Source: JBPRGH01 sp051418055
Lineage (GTDB): Bacteria; Bacteroidota; Bacteroidia; Cytophagales; Cyclobacteriaceae
DNA length: 64,000 nt
Assembly: GCA_051418055.1 (NCBI GenBank)
Contig: JBPRGH010000136.1
Span: 25,710-89,709 of the forward strand
Direction: 5' to 3'
A program made the position numbers and the translations under genes. Numbering within the stretch: position 1 is the stretch's first letter; every line of letters starts with the position of its first letter. This document shows positions 53,231 to 63,090 of the stretch, piece after piece. Under the pieces are notes generated by a model. It was not told where the DNA came from. It saw only the letters and a program-made list of their open reading frames with translations, and did no database searches.

Positions 53231-55447
53231 ATGGAGAATAGAAAATTTGAAATAAATCCCTATAAGATCCTTGATCAATCATTAGATGTTTTATGTGTCT
53301 TTAACTCAGAAGGAGAGTTTCTTTACGTCAGCAGGTCCTGTGAAAATGTATGGGGATATACTCCAGAGGAATTAATACAAAAGCCTTACATGAGTTTAGT
53401 TTATGAAACAGATCATCAAATTACTGAAGCGGCAGCAAATAAGCTTATAAAAGGGACAGATTTAAAAAATTTTATAAATACCTATGTTCATAAGAATGGT
53501 AGTATAGTTCCCATTAGCTGGACAGCACGTTATTGTCCAGTTGAACAAAAAATGTTTTGTGTGGCAAGGGATATATCAGAAAAGGTATTTATTAGGGAGG
53601 AAGCAGGAAAAGGTGGGGAGAGATACAGGGCTCTTATACAAAACAGCACTGATGGATTGGCTTTATTAGATAAAGAAGGTAATATTTTAGGGATAAGCGA
53701 GCCTGGAAAAAAAATTCTTAATATATATAAAGAAGACGCCAGTGAGAATATAAGGAAAAATATTCACGTAGAAGATGTTTCTAATATAGAGGAGGCTTTT
53801 TTCGATGTTATAAATGACCCTGAAAAAAGCAAAAAGATTGAATACAGGCTTAAGGTCAATAATGAATACAAATGGATTGAAGCAATATTTCAAAATCAAT
53901 TTAATGAGCCAACGGTAAATGCAATAGCTGTAAATTTTTGTGATATAACTGATCGTAAAATTACAGAGATAGCTCTAATAAAGAGTGAACAACTTCGTAA
54001 AAAGATCATGAATTCTGCCCTTGATGCTATTATCTGCATTGATAGTAGGGGTTTTATTATAATATGGAATGATCAGGCGGAAAAGATTTTCGGGTGGAAA
54101 AGGGAAGAAGTTCTGGGGGAACCTGTAGTTGATCTTATTATACCACAAAAGTTTAAAGAGAGGTATCATAAAGGGTTTAAGCAGTATATGGAAACGGGTG
54201 AAGATCCATTATTGCATAAACTGATCCAGGGCACTGCTATAAATCGCAAAAAAAGAGAATTCCCGGTTGAATTATTTGTAATTCCAATAGAGCAGGATAG
54301 TGCTATGAATTTTTGTGCTTTTATAAGAGACATTTCTACACAGAAAGAGGTGGAAAACCTTTTACAAGAAAGTGAAGAGCGTTACCATAAAATGATAGAA
54401 GAGGTAGATGATTATGCTATCTTATTATTGAATAATGAAGGAGTTATAGAGAATTGGAATAAGGGCGCTGAAAAGATCAAAGGATATAAGGAGGAGGAAA
54501 TTATAGGGAAAAAAGTTAGTGTTTTTTACACTGAGGAGGACAGAAAGAATAACCTGCCGGAACAGCTGCTTAATCAGGCAATTGAGAATGGAACCATATC
54601 AAGCGATGGTTGGAGAGTAAGAAAAGATGGGAGTTTATTCTGGGCAAATGTGGTTTTAACTGCATTACATGATGAGGATGGCGGCATTATAGGATTTACT
54701 AAAGTGACACGTGACCTTACCGAAAAAAAGAAAGCCGATGAAAAGTTATTAAAATATATGCATGAGTTAGAAGCATCAAATATAGAATTAGAACAATTTG
54801 CCTATATAGCTTCTCATGATCTCCAGGAGCCTCTTCGTATGGTAACCAGTTTTCTGACACAGCTTGAAAAAAAATATAAGGATCAGCTGGATGAAAAAGC
54901 TCAGCGGTATATATATTTTGCCACAGACGGAGCTGCCAGAATGCGACGGATAATCCTTGACCTACTTGAGTATTCACGTGTTGGGAGAAAGGAATATGAG
55001 CTCGAGGAGCTGGATATGGATGAATTGATGGAAGAGGTAGTTCAATTTCATCGCACAATAATAAAAGAGAAGGATGCAGAAATTATTTGGGAGGATCTCC
55101 CTGTTATTTATGCAGCCCGTACACCGGTTGAACAGGTTTTGCAGAATTTAATTGCCAATGCTATAAAGTATCAGCTTCCGGATGTAAAACCGCGTGTTGT
55201 AATAAAATCTAAGGAACTGGTTAAATACTGGCAATTTTCTGTTACTGATAATGGTATTGGTATAGAGCCGGAGTATTTTGATAAGATCTTCGTTCTTTTT
55301 CAACGTCTTCATCAAAAAGAACAGTATTCAGGGACAGGTATAGGTCTGGCAATTTGTAAAAAAATTATTGAGAACTTTAGGGGCAGGATCTGGGTAGAGT
55401 CTGAAGAAGGTAAAGGAAGTACTTTTTACTTCACTATTGCAAAATAA
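53231..55447 (+). CDS. multi-PAS sensor histidine kinase (kinase A)
   Basis: 738 residues, soluble: no signal peptide or membrane helix. Four PAS domains at about 12-120, 128-245, 253-372 and 382-500 (each with the FxxxWNxxAEKIxGYxxEE pattern, e.g. IIWNDQAEKIFGWKREEVLG). A HisKA helix holds the phosphoacceptor His529 in YIASHDLQEPLRM, then the ATPase domain with NLIANAIKYQ (N box), VTDNGIGIEPEYFD (G1) and GTGIGLAICKKIIENF (G2). It autophosphorylates in response to an internal signal and would pass phosphate to a receiver, most simply the CheY-like protein 33 bases downstream. Confidence 0.92.
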   Translation: MENRKFEINPYKILDQSLDVLCVFNSEGEFLYVSRSCENVWGYTPEELIQKPYMSLVYETDHQITEAAANKLIKGTDLKNFINTYVHKNGSIVPISWTARYCPVEQKMFCVARDISEKVFIREEAGKGGERYRALIQNSTDGLALLDKEGNILGISEPGKKILNIYKEDASENIRKNIHVEDVSNIEEAFFDVINDPEKSKKIEYRLKVNNEYKWIEAIFQNQFNEPTVNAIAVNFCDITDRKITEIALIKSEQLRKKIMNSALDAIICIDSRGFIIIWNDQAEKIFGWKREEVLGEPVVDLIIPQKFKERYHKGFKQYMETGEDPLLHKLIQGTAINRKKREFPVELFVIPIEQDSAMNFCAFIRDISTQKEVENLLQESEERYHKMIEEVDDYAILLLNNEGVIENWNKGAEKIKGYKEEEIIGKKVSVFYTEEDRKNNLPEQLLNQAIENGTISSDGWRVRKDGSLFWANVVLTALHDEDGGIIGFTKVTRDLTEKKKADEKLLKYMHELEASNIELEQFAYIASHDLQEPLRMVTSFLTQLEKKYKDQLDEKAQRYIYFATDGAARMRRIILDLLEYSRVGRKEYELEELDMDELMEEVVQFHRTIIKEKDAEIIWEDLPVIYAARTPVEQVLQNLIANAIKYQLPDVKPRVVIKSKELVKYWQFSVTDNGIGIEPEYFDKIFVLFQRLHQKEQYSGTGIGLAICKKIIENFRGRIWVESEEGKGSTFYFTIAK

Positions 55448-55479
55448 GTTTGCCAAACAAATTCATTAGAATAAGATAA

Positions 55480-55914
55480 ATGAAAAAAGTGCATATATTA
55501 TTAGTTGAAGATAACGAAGGTGATATTGTTCTCACCACAGAAGCCCTTCAGGAGGGGAAAATAGCAAACTCAATTGCTGTAGCAAGAGATGGGTCTGAAG
55601 CACTACGCTATCTGGAAAAGAAAGATAATTTTGCTAAAGAACTGACTCCGGACATTATTTTACTAGATGTCAATCTCCCAAAAATGAATGGCCATGAGCT
55701 GCTAAAGATAATTAAAACAAATGATAGTCTTAAGCATATTCCGGTTGTAATGCTAACAACATCTTCTTCAGAGGCTGATGTTATAAAATCTTATCAAAAT
55801 TATGCTAATTGTTATATTACCAAACCAGTGGATGTAAGCAACTTTTTAGATGTGGTCACGACTATTGAAGATTTTTGGATTTCCATTGTCCAGTTGCCTA
55901 CAAAAATAAAATAA
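55480..55914 (+). CDS. single-domain response regulator (CheY/Rcp1-like)
   Basis: 144 residues, receiver domain only: VHILLVEDNEGDIVLTTEAL with the acidic pocket, DIILLDVNLPKMNGHELLKI with phosphoacceptor Asp63, VVMLTTSSSEADVIKSYQNY and ITKPVD with the conserved Lys. The VEDNEGD and long loop before helix 4 resemble Rcp1, the regulator of cyanobacterial phytochromes. It has no output domain, so it acts by protein contact or as a phosphate relay. Its TAA shares a base with the next ATG (TAATG), so translation is coupled. Confidence 0.92.
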   Translation: MKKVHILLVEDNEGDIVLTTEALQEGKIANSIAVARDGSEALRYLEKKDNFAKELTPDIILLDVNLPKMNGHELLKIIKTNDSLKHIPVVMLTTSSSEADVIKSYQNYANCYITKPVDVSNFLDVVTTIEDFWISIVQLPTKIK

Positions 55915-57008
55915 TGTTTTCCGGATTTTCTACTGCTCGTGTTCTGGTTATTGAAGATAACACGGGCGATTACGTTCTTATTCAGGAGTTTTTTAAAGAG
56001 GAATTAAAAAATCCGAAAATCGTACATTCTCCAACATTTGCCAAAGCAAAAAGTATACTTTTAGAGGATGATGATTTCGATGGGATCCTATTAGACCTAT
56101 CATTACCCGACAATCAGGGTGAAAAGTTAATCCATGATATTGTAAGTCTGGCAGGAGAAATACCTGTTGTTGTCCTTACAGGATATGAGGATAAAGAATT
56201 TGGGATAAGAACCCTGTCATTGGGGGTTTCTGATTATTTGCTAAAGGACGAATTATCTTCTTCAATTCTTACCAAAAGCCTGGCATATAGCATTGAGCGA
56301 AAAAAAATCAATACTCAATTAAAAGAGGCTGAAGAGAAACGTAAAAAACATGAACTGGAACTTACAAAGGCTATAATATCTGCCCAGGAAAGGGAGCGGA
56401 TTGAAATAGGGGGTGAGCTTCATGATAATGTAAACCAGATATTATTTGCAACTAAAATGAACCTGAGCCTGGCTAAAGATGAAATGGACAGGGAAAAAGC
56501 TTTAGTATGGATGCAAAACTGTAATGACTATATAAACATGGCAATAGATGAGCTTAGAAATCTTTCGCACCAGCTGGCGCCACGTTCGCTTTTAAAAAGT
56601 TCATTAACCGAGGCAGTTAACAATCTTCTTAAGAGCATCAATATGGATAAGAGTTATAAAATATCACTGGATTTTAAAGCTTTTGATGAGTCTCTGCTTA
56701 ATGAAGACCTGAAACTAAATATATACAGGATTTTACAAGAGCAGGTAAAAAACATTGTCAAATATTCAAAAGCCTCTATAATTGAGGTGGATCTTAATAC
56801 TAAGGAGAATGACTTCAAGTTAAGGATATGCGACAATGGAAAAGGATTTGATTTGAATTCAGTCGAAAGAGGTATTGGGTTAAGCAATATTGAAAGACGA
56901 GCTGAATTATTCTATGGTGATATTATAATTAATACAGGTATTGAAAAGGGTTGTGAAATTATTGTTGAGATTCCACTTTCAAGCTCTGAAACAAAAAAAA
57001 TTAATTAA
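55914..57008 (+). CDS. receiver-histidine kinase hybrid (REC + HisKA_3)
   Basis: 364 residues from ATG 55914, which overlaps the previous stop. REC domain about 8-125 with LVIEDNTGD and phosphoacceptor Asp61 (ILLDLSLPD). Then a helix (YSIERKKINTQLKEAEEKRK), the HisKA_3 box ERERIEIGGELHDNVNQILF with His170, and a NarX/LytS-type ATPase domain (ILQEQVKNIVKYSKASIIEV, CDNGKGFDLNSVERGIGLSN). The receiver comes first, so this is a kinase controlled by, or taking phosphate from, upstream kinase A or the CheY-like protein. No DNA-binding domain follows; its own target regulator is not in the window. Confidence 0.9.
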   Translation: MFSGFSTARVLVIEDNTGDYVLIQEFFKEELKNPKIVHSPTFAKAKSILLEDDDFDGILLDLSLPDNQGEKLIHDIVSLAGEIPVVVLTGYEDKEFGIRTLSLGVSDYLLKDELSSSILTKSLAYSIERKKINTQLKEAEEKRKKHELELTKAIISAQERERIEIGGELHDNVNQILFATKMNLSLAKDEMDREKALVWMQNCNDYINMAIDELRNLSHQLAPRSLLKSSLTEAVNNLLKSINMDKSYKISLDFKAFDESLLNEDLKLNIYRILQEQVKNIVKYSKASIIEVDLNTKENDFKLRICDNGKGFDLNSVERGIGLSNIERRAELFYGDIIINTGIEKGCEIIVEIPLSSSETKKIN

Positions 57009-57239
57009 TTTTTTTTTGCACTTTACCAGCGTCCTAACTTGCTTTCAATCGAATGCATTACTTTTTTAGAAAATATAATCGCCCAGATAGTTTCATTACT
57101 GATTAAGAATGGCCTAAAATTGCACTTATTTAAGAACAAGCTTGAGGGGTTTTTATTAATTACAGCAGTTAGCCATAGAAGAACAGGAACAAATCTCATT
57201 TTTTAACATATTTCATTTTAGGAATTAAAGTTCTTTAGC

Positions 57240-59159
57240 GTGCTATCAAAAAATCATTATCATTCTATTTTTAAGACTTCACCAAATGCCTGTCTTCTGT
57301 TGAATATAGAGGGTACCGATTTTATCGTTGCCGGCGTTAATGAAGCATATAGCCGAATTGTTAATGTAACGGAGTCGGATCTAATGGGGCAGGATTTGTT
57401 TAAGGCGATCGCAAAAAATAATATTCATTTTTATGGTGATGGGAAAAAATTCAAAGATTCTCTTCAGCAGGTATTAGTCACAAAAGTAAATTACAATTCA
57501 GAGGTTTTATTTCTTGATTCCGGCTTTTGGACCATTGAAAATGTACCGGTGCACAATGATACGGGAGAGGTGGAATTAATTGTACACTACCCAGTTAAAA
57601 AAGCAAGTGGTGATCTTTTTAAAGAAAAAGCCGAGCCTCAATCTTTTGAAGAATTATTACAGATAAAAGAACATTATAAATGCTTGTTTGATCATGATCC
57701 GGATGGGCTATGTATAATCGATCTTGAAGGAAAGTTTTTAACAGTAAACAAAAGTTTTGAAAGAATTGCAGAGGGAAGTAGGGAAACTCTCTATCAAATG
57801 AGCTTTGCTCCTTTAATAGCACCTGAGGACCAGGAAATGGTATCCGATCATTTTCAAAAGTGTATAAATGGAGAAGTCCAGCATTATACAACTCGGGGAA
57901 TAACTGCAAAGGGAAATTCTACAATTGCTAATATTACCAATGTTCCGATTATTGTAAATGATGAAATAATAGGGGTCTATGCTATTGTAAAAGATTTTAC
58001 TGAAAAATTTGAGGCGGAGCAACAACTGAAGGAGCTAAATACTCAGTTAAAGACTGCTCAAAAAATTTCAAAAATTGCTTATTTACATCAGGATCTTCCT
58101 GATGGGGCTGTCTACTGGTCTGAAGAACTTTTTAATTTATTGGGTCTTGAGAACAATGAAACCTCAACGGATCATGAGCAGTTTTTAATGTTTGTTCATC
58201 CTGAAGATCAGGAAAGGGTATTTCAGGAAATAAAAGCATTTTATGATGAGCCGAAATCAACGGAGGTTGAATTTCGAATTGTCCCAAAAGATGGAAAAGT
58301 AAAGGAAGTAATTTTTAGATCAGTGTTAATAAAGGATACTAATGGAAACTCCACAAAGCTTGAGGGGATTTTTCAGGACATAACTGAGCAGAAACAAAAT
58401 GAATATCTTTTAAAAAAATTGAATGAGCAACTCAATAAAAAGGCCGAGGAGTTGACGCGTGTTAATGCCGAACTGGAACAATTTGCCTATGTGGCCTCTC
58501 ATGATCTTAAAGAGCCATTGCGTATGATCAATGGATTTCTGCAAATGCTACAAAAGAAGTATGGTAAATCACTTGATGAAACAGCAAACACATATATAAA
58601 TTACGCACTTGATGGTAGCAAAAGAATGCAGCAGTTGATAACTGACCTTCTGCGCTATTCCCAAATAACTAAAGAAGACGATAAAAAAAAATTAGTTGAT
58701 CTGAACAAAATATATGATGAGGTAAAGCTGAATCTTATAAAACAGATAGAGGAGAATAATGCAACTGTTGTTATTAAAAATTCCCTGCCGATATTAAATG
58801 TCAACCGGTCAGCTATACTTCGTCTTTTTCAGAATCTTATTAACAATGCTATTAAATTCAGAAAACCTGATGAAGATCCTGTAGTTATAATAGATGCCAA
58901 AGAAGCAAAAAGCCACTGGACTTTCAGTATATCTGATAATGGAATTGGAATATCAGAAGAAAACTTTCAGAAGATATTCGAAATATTTTCACGCTTGCAT
59001 TTAAAAACTGATTATCCGGGAAGTGGAATAGGCCTGGCAAAATGTAAAAAAATTGTTCAGCATCATAATGGTGATATCTGGGTAAAATCTGAACCCGGAA
59101 AAGGAAGCACTTTTTATTTTACACTTGAGAAGACAAAAGAAACGGTTACCTATCATTGA
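57240..59159 (+). CDS. multi-PAS sensor histidine kinase (kinase B)
   Basis: 639 residues from GTG 57240 (an in-frame stop lies just upstream). Three PAS-like domains (about 8-118, 140-258, 275-388), then HisKA with His421 in YVASHDLKEPLRMINGFLQM and an ATPase domain with NLINNAIKFR, ISDNGIGISEENFQ and GSGIGLAKCKKIVQHH. The kinase core is a clear paralog of kinase A, while the sensing part is only distantly similar, so the pair probably arose by duplication and changed input. It stands 231 bases from the previous gene. Confidence 0.9.
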   Translation: MLSKNHYHSIFKTSPNACLLLNIEGTDFIVAGVNEAYSRIVNVTESDLMGQDLFKAIAKNNIHFYGDGKKFKDSLQQVLVTKVNYNSEVLFLDSGFWTIENVPVHNDTGEVELIVHYPVKKASGDLFKEKAEPQSFEELLQIKEHYKCLFDHDPDGLCIIDLEGKFLTVNKSFERIAEGSRETLYQMSFAPLIAPEDQEMVSDHFQKCINGEVQHYTTRGITAKGNSTIANITNVPIIVNDEIIGVYAIVKDFTEKFEAEQQLKELNTQLKTAQKISKIAYLHQDLPDGAVYWSEELFNLLGLENNETSTDHEQFLMFVHPEDQERVFQEIKAFYDEPKSTEVEFRIVPKDGKVKEVIFRSVLIKDTNGNSTKLEGIFQDITEQKQNEYLLKKLNEQLNKKAEELTRVNAELEQFAYVASHDLKEPLRMINGFLQMLQKKYGKSLDETANTYINYALDGSKRMQQLITDLLRYSQITKEDDKKKLVDLNKIYDEVKLNLIKQIEENNATVVIKNSLPILNVNRSAILRLFQNLINNAIKFRKPDEDPVVIIDAKEAKSHWTFSISDNGIGISEENFQKIFEIFSRLHLKTDYPGSGIGLAKCKKIVQHHNGDIWVKSEPGKGSTFYFTLEKTKETVTYH

Positions 59160-59345
59160 TCAACTGTAACATACTTTAATAACTACATGTAATATAAAAG
59201 ATTAATTAGGTTCAAACATTTTTTGAAAGATCCGAATCTATTTTTTTATATATTCGTTCCATTCCGAATAAAACCATATACTTACAGAAGAGCAGAAGGA
59301 TCTGAAGAGCAGACTGCCTGCAATTGATCAATTAAAAGAAACAAG

Positions 59346-60365
59346 ATGCATAAAGAGTCAGCCAATATGCAGATCCTTGTGATCGAAGATAACATTGGAG
59401 ATTTTATTCTAATTGAAGATTATCTAATCGAGGAGCTGCCGGGTGTGAAAATAGACCATGTAACAACTTTTGGCGCCGCTAAAGATATTTTAACAGATGA
59501 AAAAAAGTACGATGCAATACTCCTTGATCTTTCCTTGCCGGATAATAGTGGCGAAAAGCTTGTAAAAGAAATTGTTGAATTAGTCGATACAGAACCAATA
59601 ATCGTACTCACCGGATTTGCCGATAAGGAGTTTAGCATTAGAACTCTCTCTATGGGAATTTCTGATTATTTGCTAAAGGATGAATTGGCATCATCATTTT
59701 TGTATAAAAGCATAACGTATAGCATTGAACGCAAGCGTGTAAATCATCAAATAAAGGAGTCGGAAGAGAAATATCGTGCGTTATTTAATTTTAGTCCTCA
59801 GCCCATGTGGGTTTATGATTTTTTTACATTAAAATTTTTAAATATAAATCAGGCCGCTATTGAACATTATGGTTATACAAGAGAAGAATTTCTTAATATG
59901 ACCATCAAGGATATTAGACCAGAACAAGATATACCTTATTTGGAAAAGGCCCTTGAGATACAGGAGAGGCAGACTTCGTATAATGCAGGGGTTTTCAAAC
60001 ATCTTAAAAAAAATGGCGAAATAATAGAAGTAGATATTAAAAGTACATTAGTGGATTTTCAAGATAGATCAGCAAGGCTTGTGGTTGCCACCGATGTGAG
60101 TGAGCGGATGGAGTATATTCGTGAAATTGAAAAGCAAAATGAAACATTGCATGATATAGCCTGGACACAATCTCATGTTGTGCGGGCACCGTTGGCACGA
60201 ATTATGGGGCTGATAAATATCCTTAAATCAGAACAAGAAAATGATGAGATAAAAAATTATTCAGTGGTTATAAATCATATTCTTGACTCAGCTCATGAGT
60301 TGGATAAAATAGTAAGAGGAATCGTACAGAAGACCCATAGTGTAGAAAAAGAAATGAATAAATAG
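59346..60365 (+). CDS. REC-PAS protein with phosphoacceptor helix but no ATPase domain
   Basis: 339 residues from ATG 59346 (ATG 59367 possible). REC domain about 8-125 with LVIEDNIGD and phosphoacceptor Asp61 in ILLDLSLPD; PAS domain about 143-255 (ALFNFSPQPMWVYDFFTLKF); then one helical hairpin with His277 in WTQSHVVRAPLARIMGLINI, a HisKA-like DHp pattern, and a second helix to the end (HILDSAHELDKIVRGIVQKT). No N, G1 or G2 ATPase box follows. It could be a receiver that takes phosphate from kinase B and a His that works as a phosphotransfer site, or a degenerate kinase. It ends the island. Confidence 0.85.
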   Translation: MHKESANMQILVIEDNIGDFILIEDYLIEELPGVKIDHVTTFGAAKDILTDEKKYDAILLDLSLPDNSGEKLVKEIVELVDTEPIIVLTGFADKEFSIRTLSMGISDYLLKDELASSFLYKSITYSIERKRVNHQIKESEEKYRALFNFSPQPMWVYDFFTLKFLNINQAAIEHYGYTREEFLNMTIKDIRPEQDIPYLEKALEIQERQTSYNAGVFKHLKKNGEIIEVDIKSTLVDFQDRSARLVVATDVSERMEYIREIEKQNETLHDIAWTQSHVVRAPLARIMGLINILKSEQENDEIKNYSVVINHILDSAHELDKIVRGIVQKTHSVEKEMNK

Positions 60366-60435
60366 CTGAAAGGAGTAAAAAATCAACGTCCTTCATTATT
60401 CCTCCTATTTTTAGGAATTTCTGGTTTTGAGACTA

Positions 60436-60735
60436 TTAAGCATTTGCTTTAAATAAATTCCTCAGCTGATTTTCATTCGCCACTCCAGCCTGCCTCCAGA
60501 TAATTTCGCCTTCTTTAAAAAGAATAAGAGTGGGTATACTTCTTACATTATATTTACTTGCTGCTTTTGAGTTTTTATCCACATCGACCTTTATCACTCT
60601 TACCTTACCGGAAAATTCTTTTGAAACCTTCTCCAGTATAGGATTCTGCATTTTACATGGCCCGCACCAGTCGGCATAAAAATCCACTAATACGGGTGTT
60701 TTTTGCTTGATAAGTTCCTGAAATGTCGTCTTCAT
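60436..60735 (-). CDS. trxA: thioredoxin
   Basis: 99 residues with VDFYADWCGPCKMQNPILEK (active site WCGPC) and RSIPTLILFKEGEI with the cis-Pro. It reduces disulfides in the cytoplasm with NADPH through thioredoxin reductase. There is no signal peptide. It is divergent from a DsbD-family gene 120 bases away, whose C-terminal domain may receive electrons from it. Confidence 0.95.
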   Translation of the reverse strand: MKTTFQELIKQKTPVLVDFYADWCGPCKMQNPILEKVSKEFSGKVRVIKVDVDKNSKAASKYNVRSIPTLILFKEGEIIWRQAGVANENQLRNLFKANA

Positions 60736-60780
60736 ACCTTTTAAATGATTAACCTCCCTATAATAAAATTTTAAAGACCC

Positions 60781-60788
60781 TATATTTG
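60781..60788 (+). promoter_or_regulatory. -7 element for dsbD
   Basis: TATATTTG, a perfect TAnnTTTG, about 50-70 bases before the candidate starts (60838 or 60856); no TTG at the right spacing. Confidence 0.35.
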
Positions 60789-60855
60789 TTCTTATCCGTA
60801 TTATAAAAACGTTAACTATCGTTTACCGTAAGAGTAGATGGAATGGCATTTTCAA

Positions 60856-63000
60856 ATGAGATATATACAATATAGTTTAGTAGTAATAATAATTTTTTTA
60901 TCCTTTCATTCTAAAGGACAGATCCTGCAGCCGGCCAGCTGGGAAACTTCAACTTCAAAAGAAACTGTTAAGGTTGGAGAAGAGCTGGATCTGGTTTTTA
61001 AAGCTGAGATAGATCAGAATTGGTATTTGTATTCCTCAGACTTTGATCCTGAATGCGGGCCTATAGTTGCTTCCTGGGAATTTGTCCCTAATGATACTTA
61101 TGAGCGTATTGGGGATATAAAACCAATAAATCCTAAAACCAAATATGATGAGATCTTTGAATGTGAGGTAAGGATATTTAGGAATACAGGAGAATTCAGG
61201 CAGACAGTAAAAGTACTTAAACCCGAATTAATAGTTGAAGGTAATTTTGAGTATCAGGTGTGCTCAGATATTGATGGCAAATGCATCAATTTTGACGAGG
61301 ATTTTATTTTTGATGAAATACAAGTGACAGGTGCCGCCGAAAAGCAGCCCGAGAAAAAGCAACCGGAAAAGAAAGAGCCTCAAAAGAAAAAAACAGCGCC
61401 TGCTGAATCCCCGCAAAAAGAACAACCTGCTGATGAAAAGCAGGCGGATAAAGAGGAAAAGCAGGGGTTTACTATAGCAGAAGAGGAAGATACTGTAGCC
61501 GTTGATGTTGTACCTGATTCTGAATTGCGGGGTCCGGTGTTAGAAGGAGATCTTGCTGTTGAAGGAGATCAGGATGCTTCTATTATCTGGTTTATGATTG
61601 CAGCATTCCTTGCAGGACTGGCTGCCTTGCTGACTCCTTGCGTATTTCCTATGATCCCTATGACCGTGACATATTTCACAGGTAAGCCAAAGGGATTATT
61701 TTTAGCGTTGGGTTATGGGGTAACTATAATTATCATATATACAATTATAGGGGCGGCTATTGCTCCGCTTATGGGCCCGGAAACAGCAAATCATTTGGCT
61801 ACGGAATGGTTGCCTAATATCATCTTCTTTTTGATCTTCTTTATTTTCGCCCTTTCATTTTTTGGCCTTTTTGATATTACCCTTCCGTCGCGTTTTGTGA
61901 ATAAGATGGACAGAAAAGCCGATAAAGGAGGACTTGTAGGTGTATTCTTTATGGCCTTTACACTGGTGCTGGTATCTTTCTCATGTACAGGGCCTATTGT
62001 AGGCAGTATCCTGGTTACATCTGCCGGTGGCGAGGTGCTTAAACCTATTATGGGAATGTTAGCATTTTCATTAGCCTTCGCCATTCCATTTACCCTTTTT
62101 GCTATTTTCCCGGGCTGGTTAAGCAATCTTCCGAAATCAGGGGGTTGGCTTAATTCTGTAAAAGTGGTCCTGGGGTTTTTGGAGCTTGCTTTGGCATTCA
62201 AATTTTTAAGTATTGCCGATCAGGCTTTTCATTGGGGTATCCTTGACAGGGATGTGAATATTGCCATCTGGATTGTAATATTCACATTAATGGGTTTTTA
62301 CCTGCTTGGAAAGATCCATCTGCCCCATGACAGTAAGACGGATTTTGTGAGTGTTCCCCGGCTGATGCTGGCGATCGTAACTTTTTCTTTTGTGGTCTAT
62401 CTCATACCAGGATTATGGGGCGCACCTTTAAAGGCACTTGCCGGATATCTTCCACCAATGCATACCCACGATTTTGATCTTATAGGATTAGCCCGTCCTG
62501 CTGATGAGATAAAATATCCTGAATGTGAAGAACCTAAATATGCAGACTTTCTTCACCTGCCGCATGGGCTGAATGGCTATTTTGATTATGAGCAGGCAAT
62601 GGAATGTGCACGTGCCGTTGATAAACCATTATTTATTGATTTTACAGGTCACGGCTGTACCAACTGTCGTGAGATGGAAGCCGTAGTTTGGTCAGATCCG
62701 GCAGTGCTGTCACGGTTGAAGGAAAATTTTGTAATTGTGGCGCTTTATATAGACGATAAGACCGTTCTGCCAGAGGACCAGTGGTATGTTTCAACATATG
62801 ATAATAAGGTAAAGAAAACAATTGGTAAACAAAATGCTGATCTCCAGATCACAAGATTAAATAACAATGCCCAGCCGTATTATGTGATCGTTGGAAAAGA
62901 CGAGCGGGTCCTGGTGAAGCCGTATGGTTACGATAAAGATGTAAATGACTTTGTTGATTTCCTGGAAAGCGGAAAGCAGCGGTATAAGGAGCTGTATTAA
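60856..63000 (+). CDS. dsbD: thiol:disulfide interchange protein DsbD family
   Basis: 714 residues from ATG 60856, giving signal peptide MRYIQYSLVVIIIFLSFHSK; ATG 60838 would add six residues. N-terminal DsbD-alpha-like domain (about 20-160), a Lys/Pro/Glu-rich linker (about 160-220), about eight membrane helices (about 235-545, with the CcdA-type LTPCVFPMIPMTVTYFTG and SCTGPIVGSILV cysteines), and a C-terminal thioredoxin domain with GHGCTNCREME (CxxC). It moves electrons from cytoplasmic thioredoxin across the inner membrane to periplasmic partners. The low-complexity KKQPEKKEPQ linker is longer than in E. coli DsbD. Confidence 0.92.
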   Translation: MRYIQYSLVVIIIFLSFHSKGQILQPASWETSTSKETVKVGEELDLVFKAEIDQNWYLYSSDFDPECGPIVASWEFVPNDTYERIGDIKPINPKTKYDEIFECEVRIFRNTGEFRQTVKVLKPELIVEGNFEYQVCSDIDGKCINFDEDFIFDEIQVTGAAEKQPEKKQPEKKEPQKKKTAPAESPQKEQPADEKQADKEEKQGFTIAEEEDTVAVDVVPDSELRGPVLEGDLAVEGDQDASIIWFMIAAFLAGLAALLTPCVFPMIPMTVTYFTGKPKGLFLALGYGVTIIIIYTIIGAAIAPLMGPETANHLATEWLPNIIFFLIFFIFALSFFGLFDITLPSRFVNKMDRKADKGGLVGVFFMAFTLVLVSFSCTGPIVGSILVTSAGGEVLKPIMGMLAFSLAFAIPFTLFAIFPGWLSNLPKSGGWLNSVKVVLGFLELALAFKFLSIADQAFHWGILDRDVNIAIWIVIFTLMGFYLLGKIHLPHDSKTDFVSVPRLMLAIVTFSFVVYLIPGLWGAPLKALAGYLPPMHTHDFDLIGLARPADEIKYPECEEPKYADFLHLPHGLNGYFDYEQAMECARAVDKPLFIDFTGHGCTNCREMEAVVWSDPAVLSRLKENFVIVALYIDDKTVLPEDQWYVSTYDNKVKKTIGKQNADLQITRLNNNAQPYYVIVGKDERVLVKPYGYDKDVNDFVDFLESGKQRYKELY

Positions 63001-63090
63001 TAAAAGAACTCAGGTTCCTTTTTAAGAAAGACTGAGGCAGGAGATTGTATAAGGGATTTTATCCGATCTCCTTGAGAAGTAGAGAATTTT

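Noticed and set aside
59346..60365. Interpreting the REC-PAS-His protein as a full histidine kinase
   Set aside because: No N, G1 or G2 motif is seen from the His to the stop codon or in other frames to the trxA gene.
63040..63071. GGAGAT...ATCTCC hairpin after dsbD
   Set aside because: Six-pair stem with long loop and no T-run, so not a convincing terminator for either dsbD or higA.
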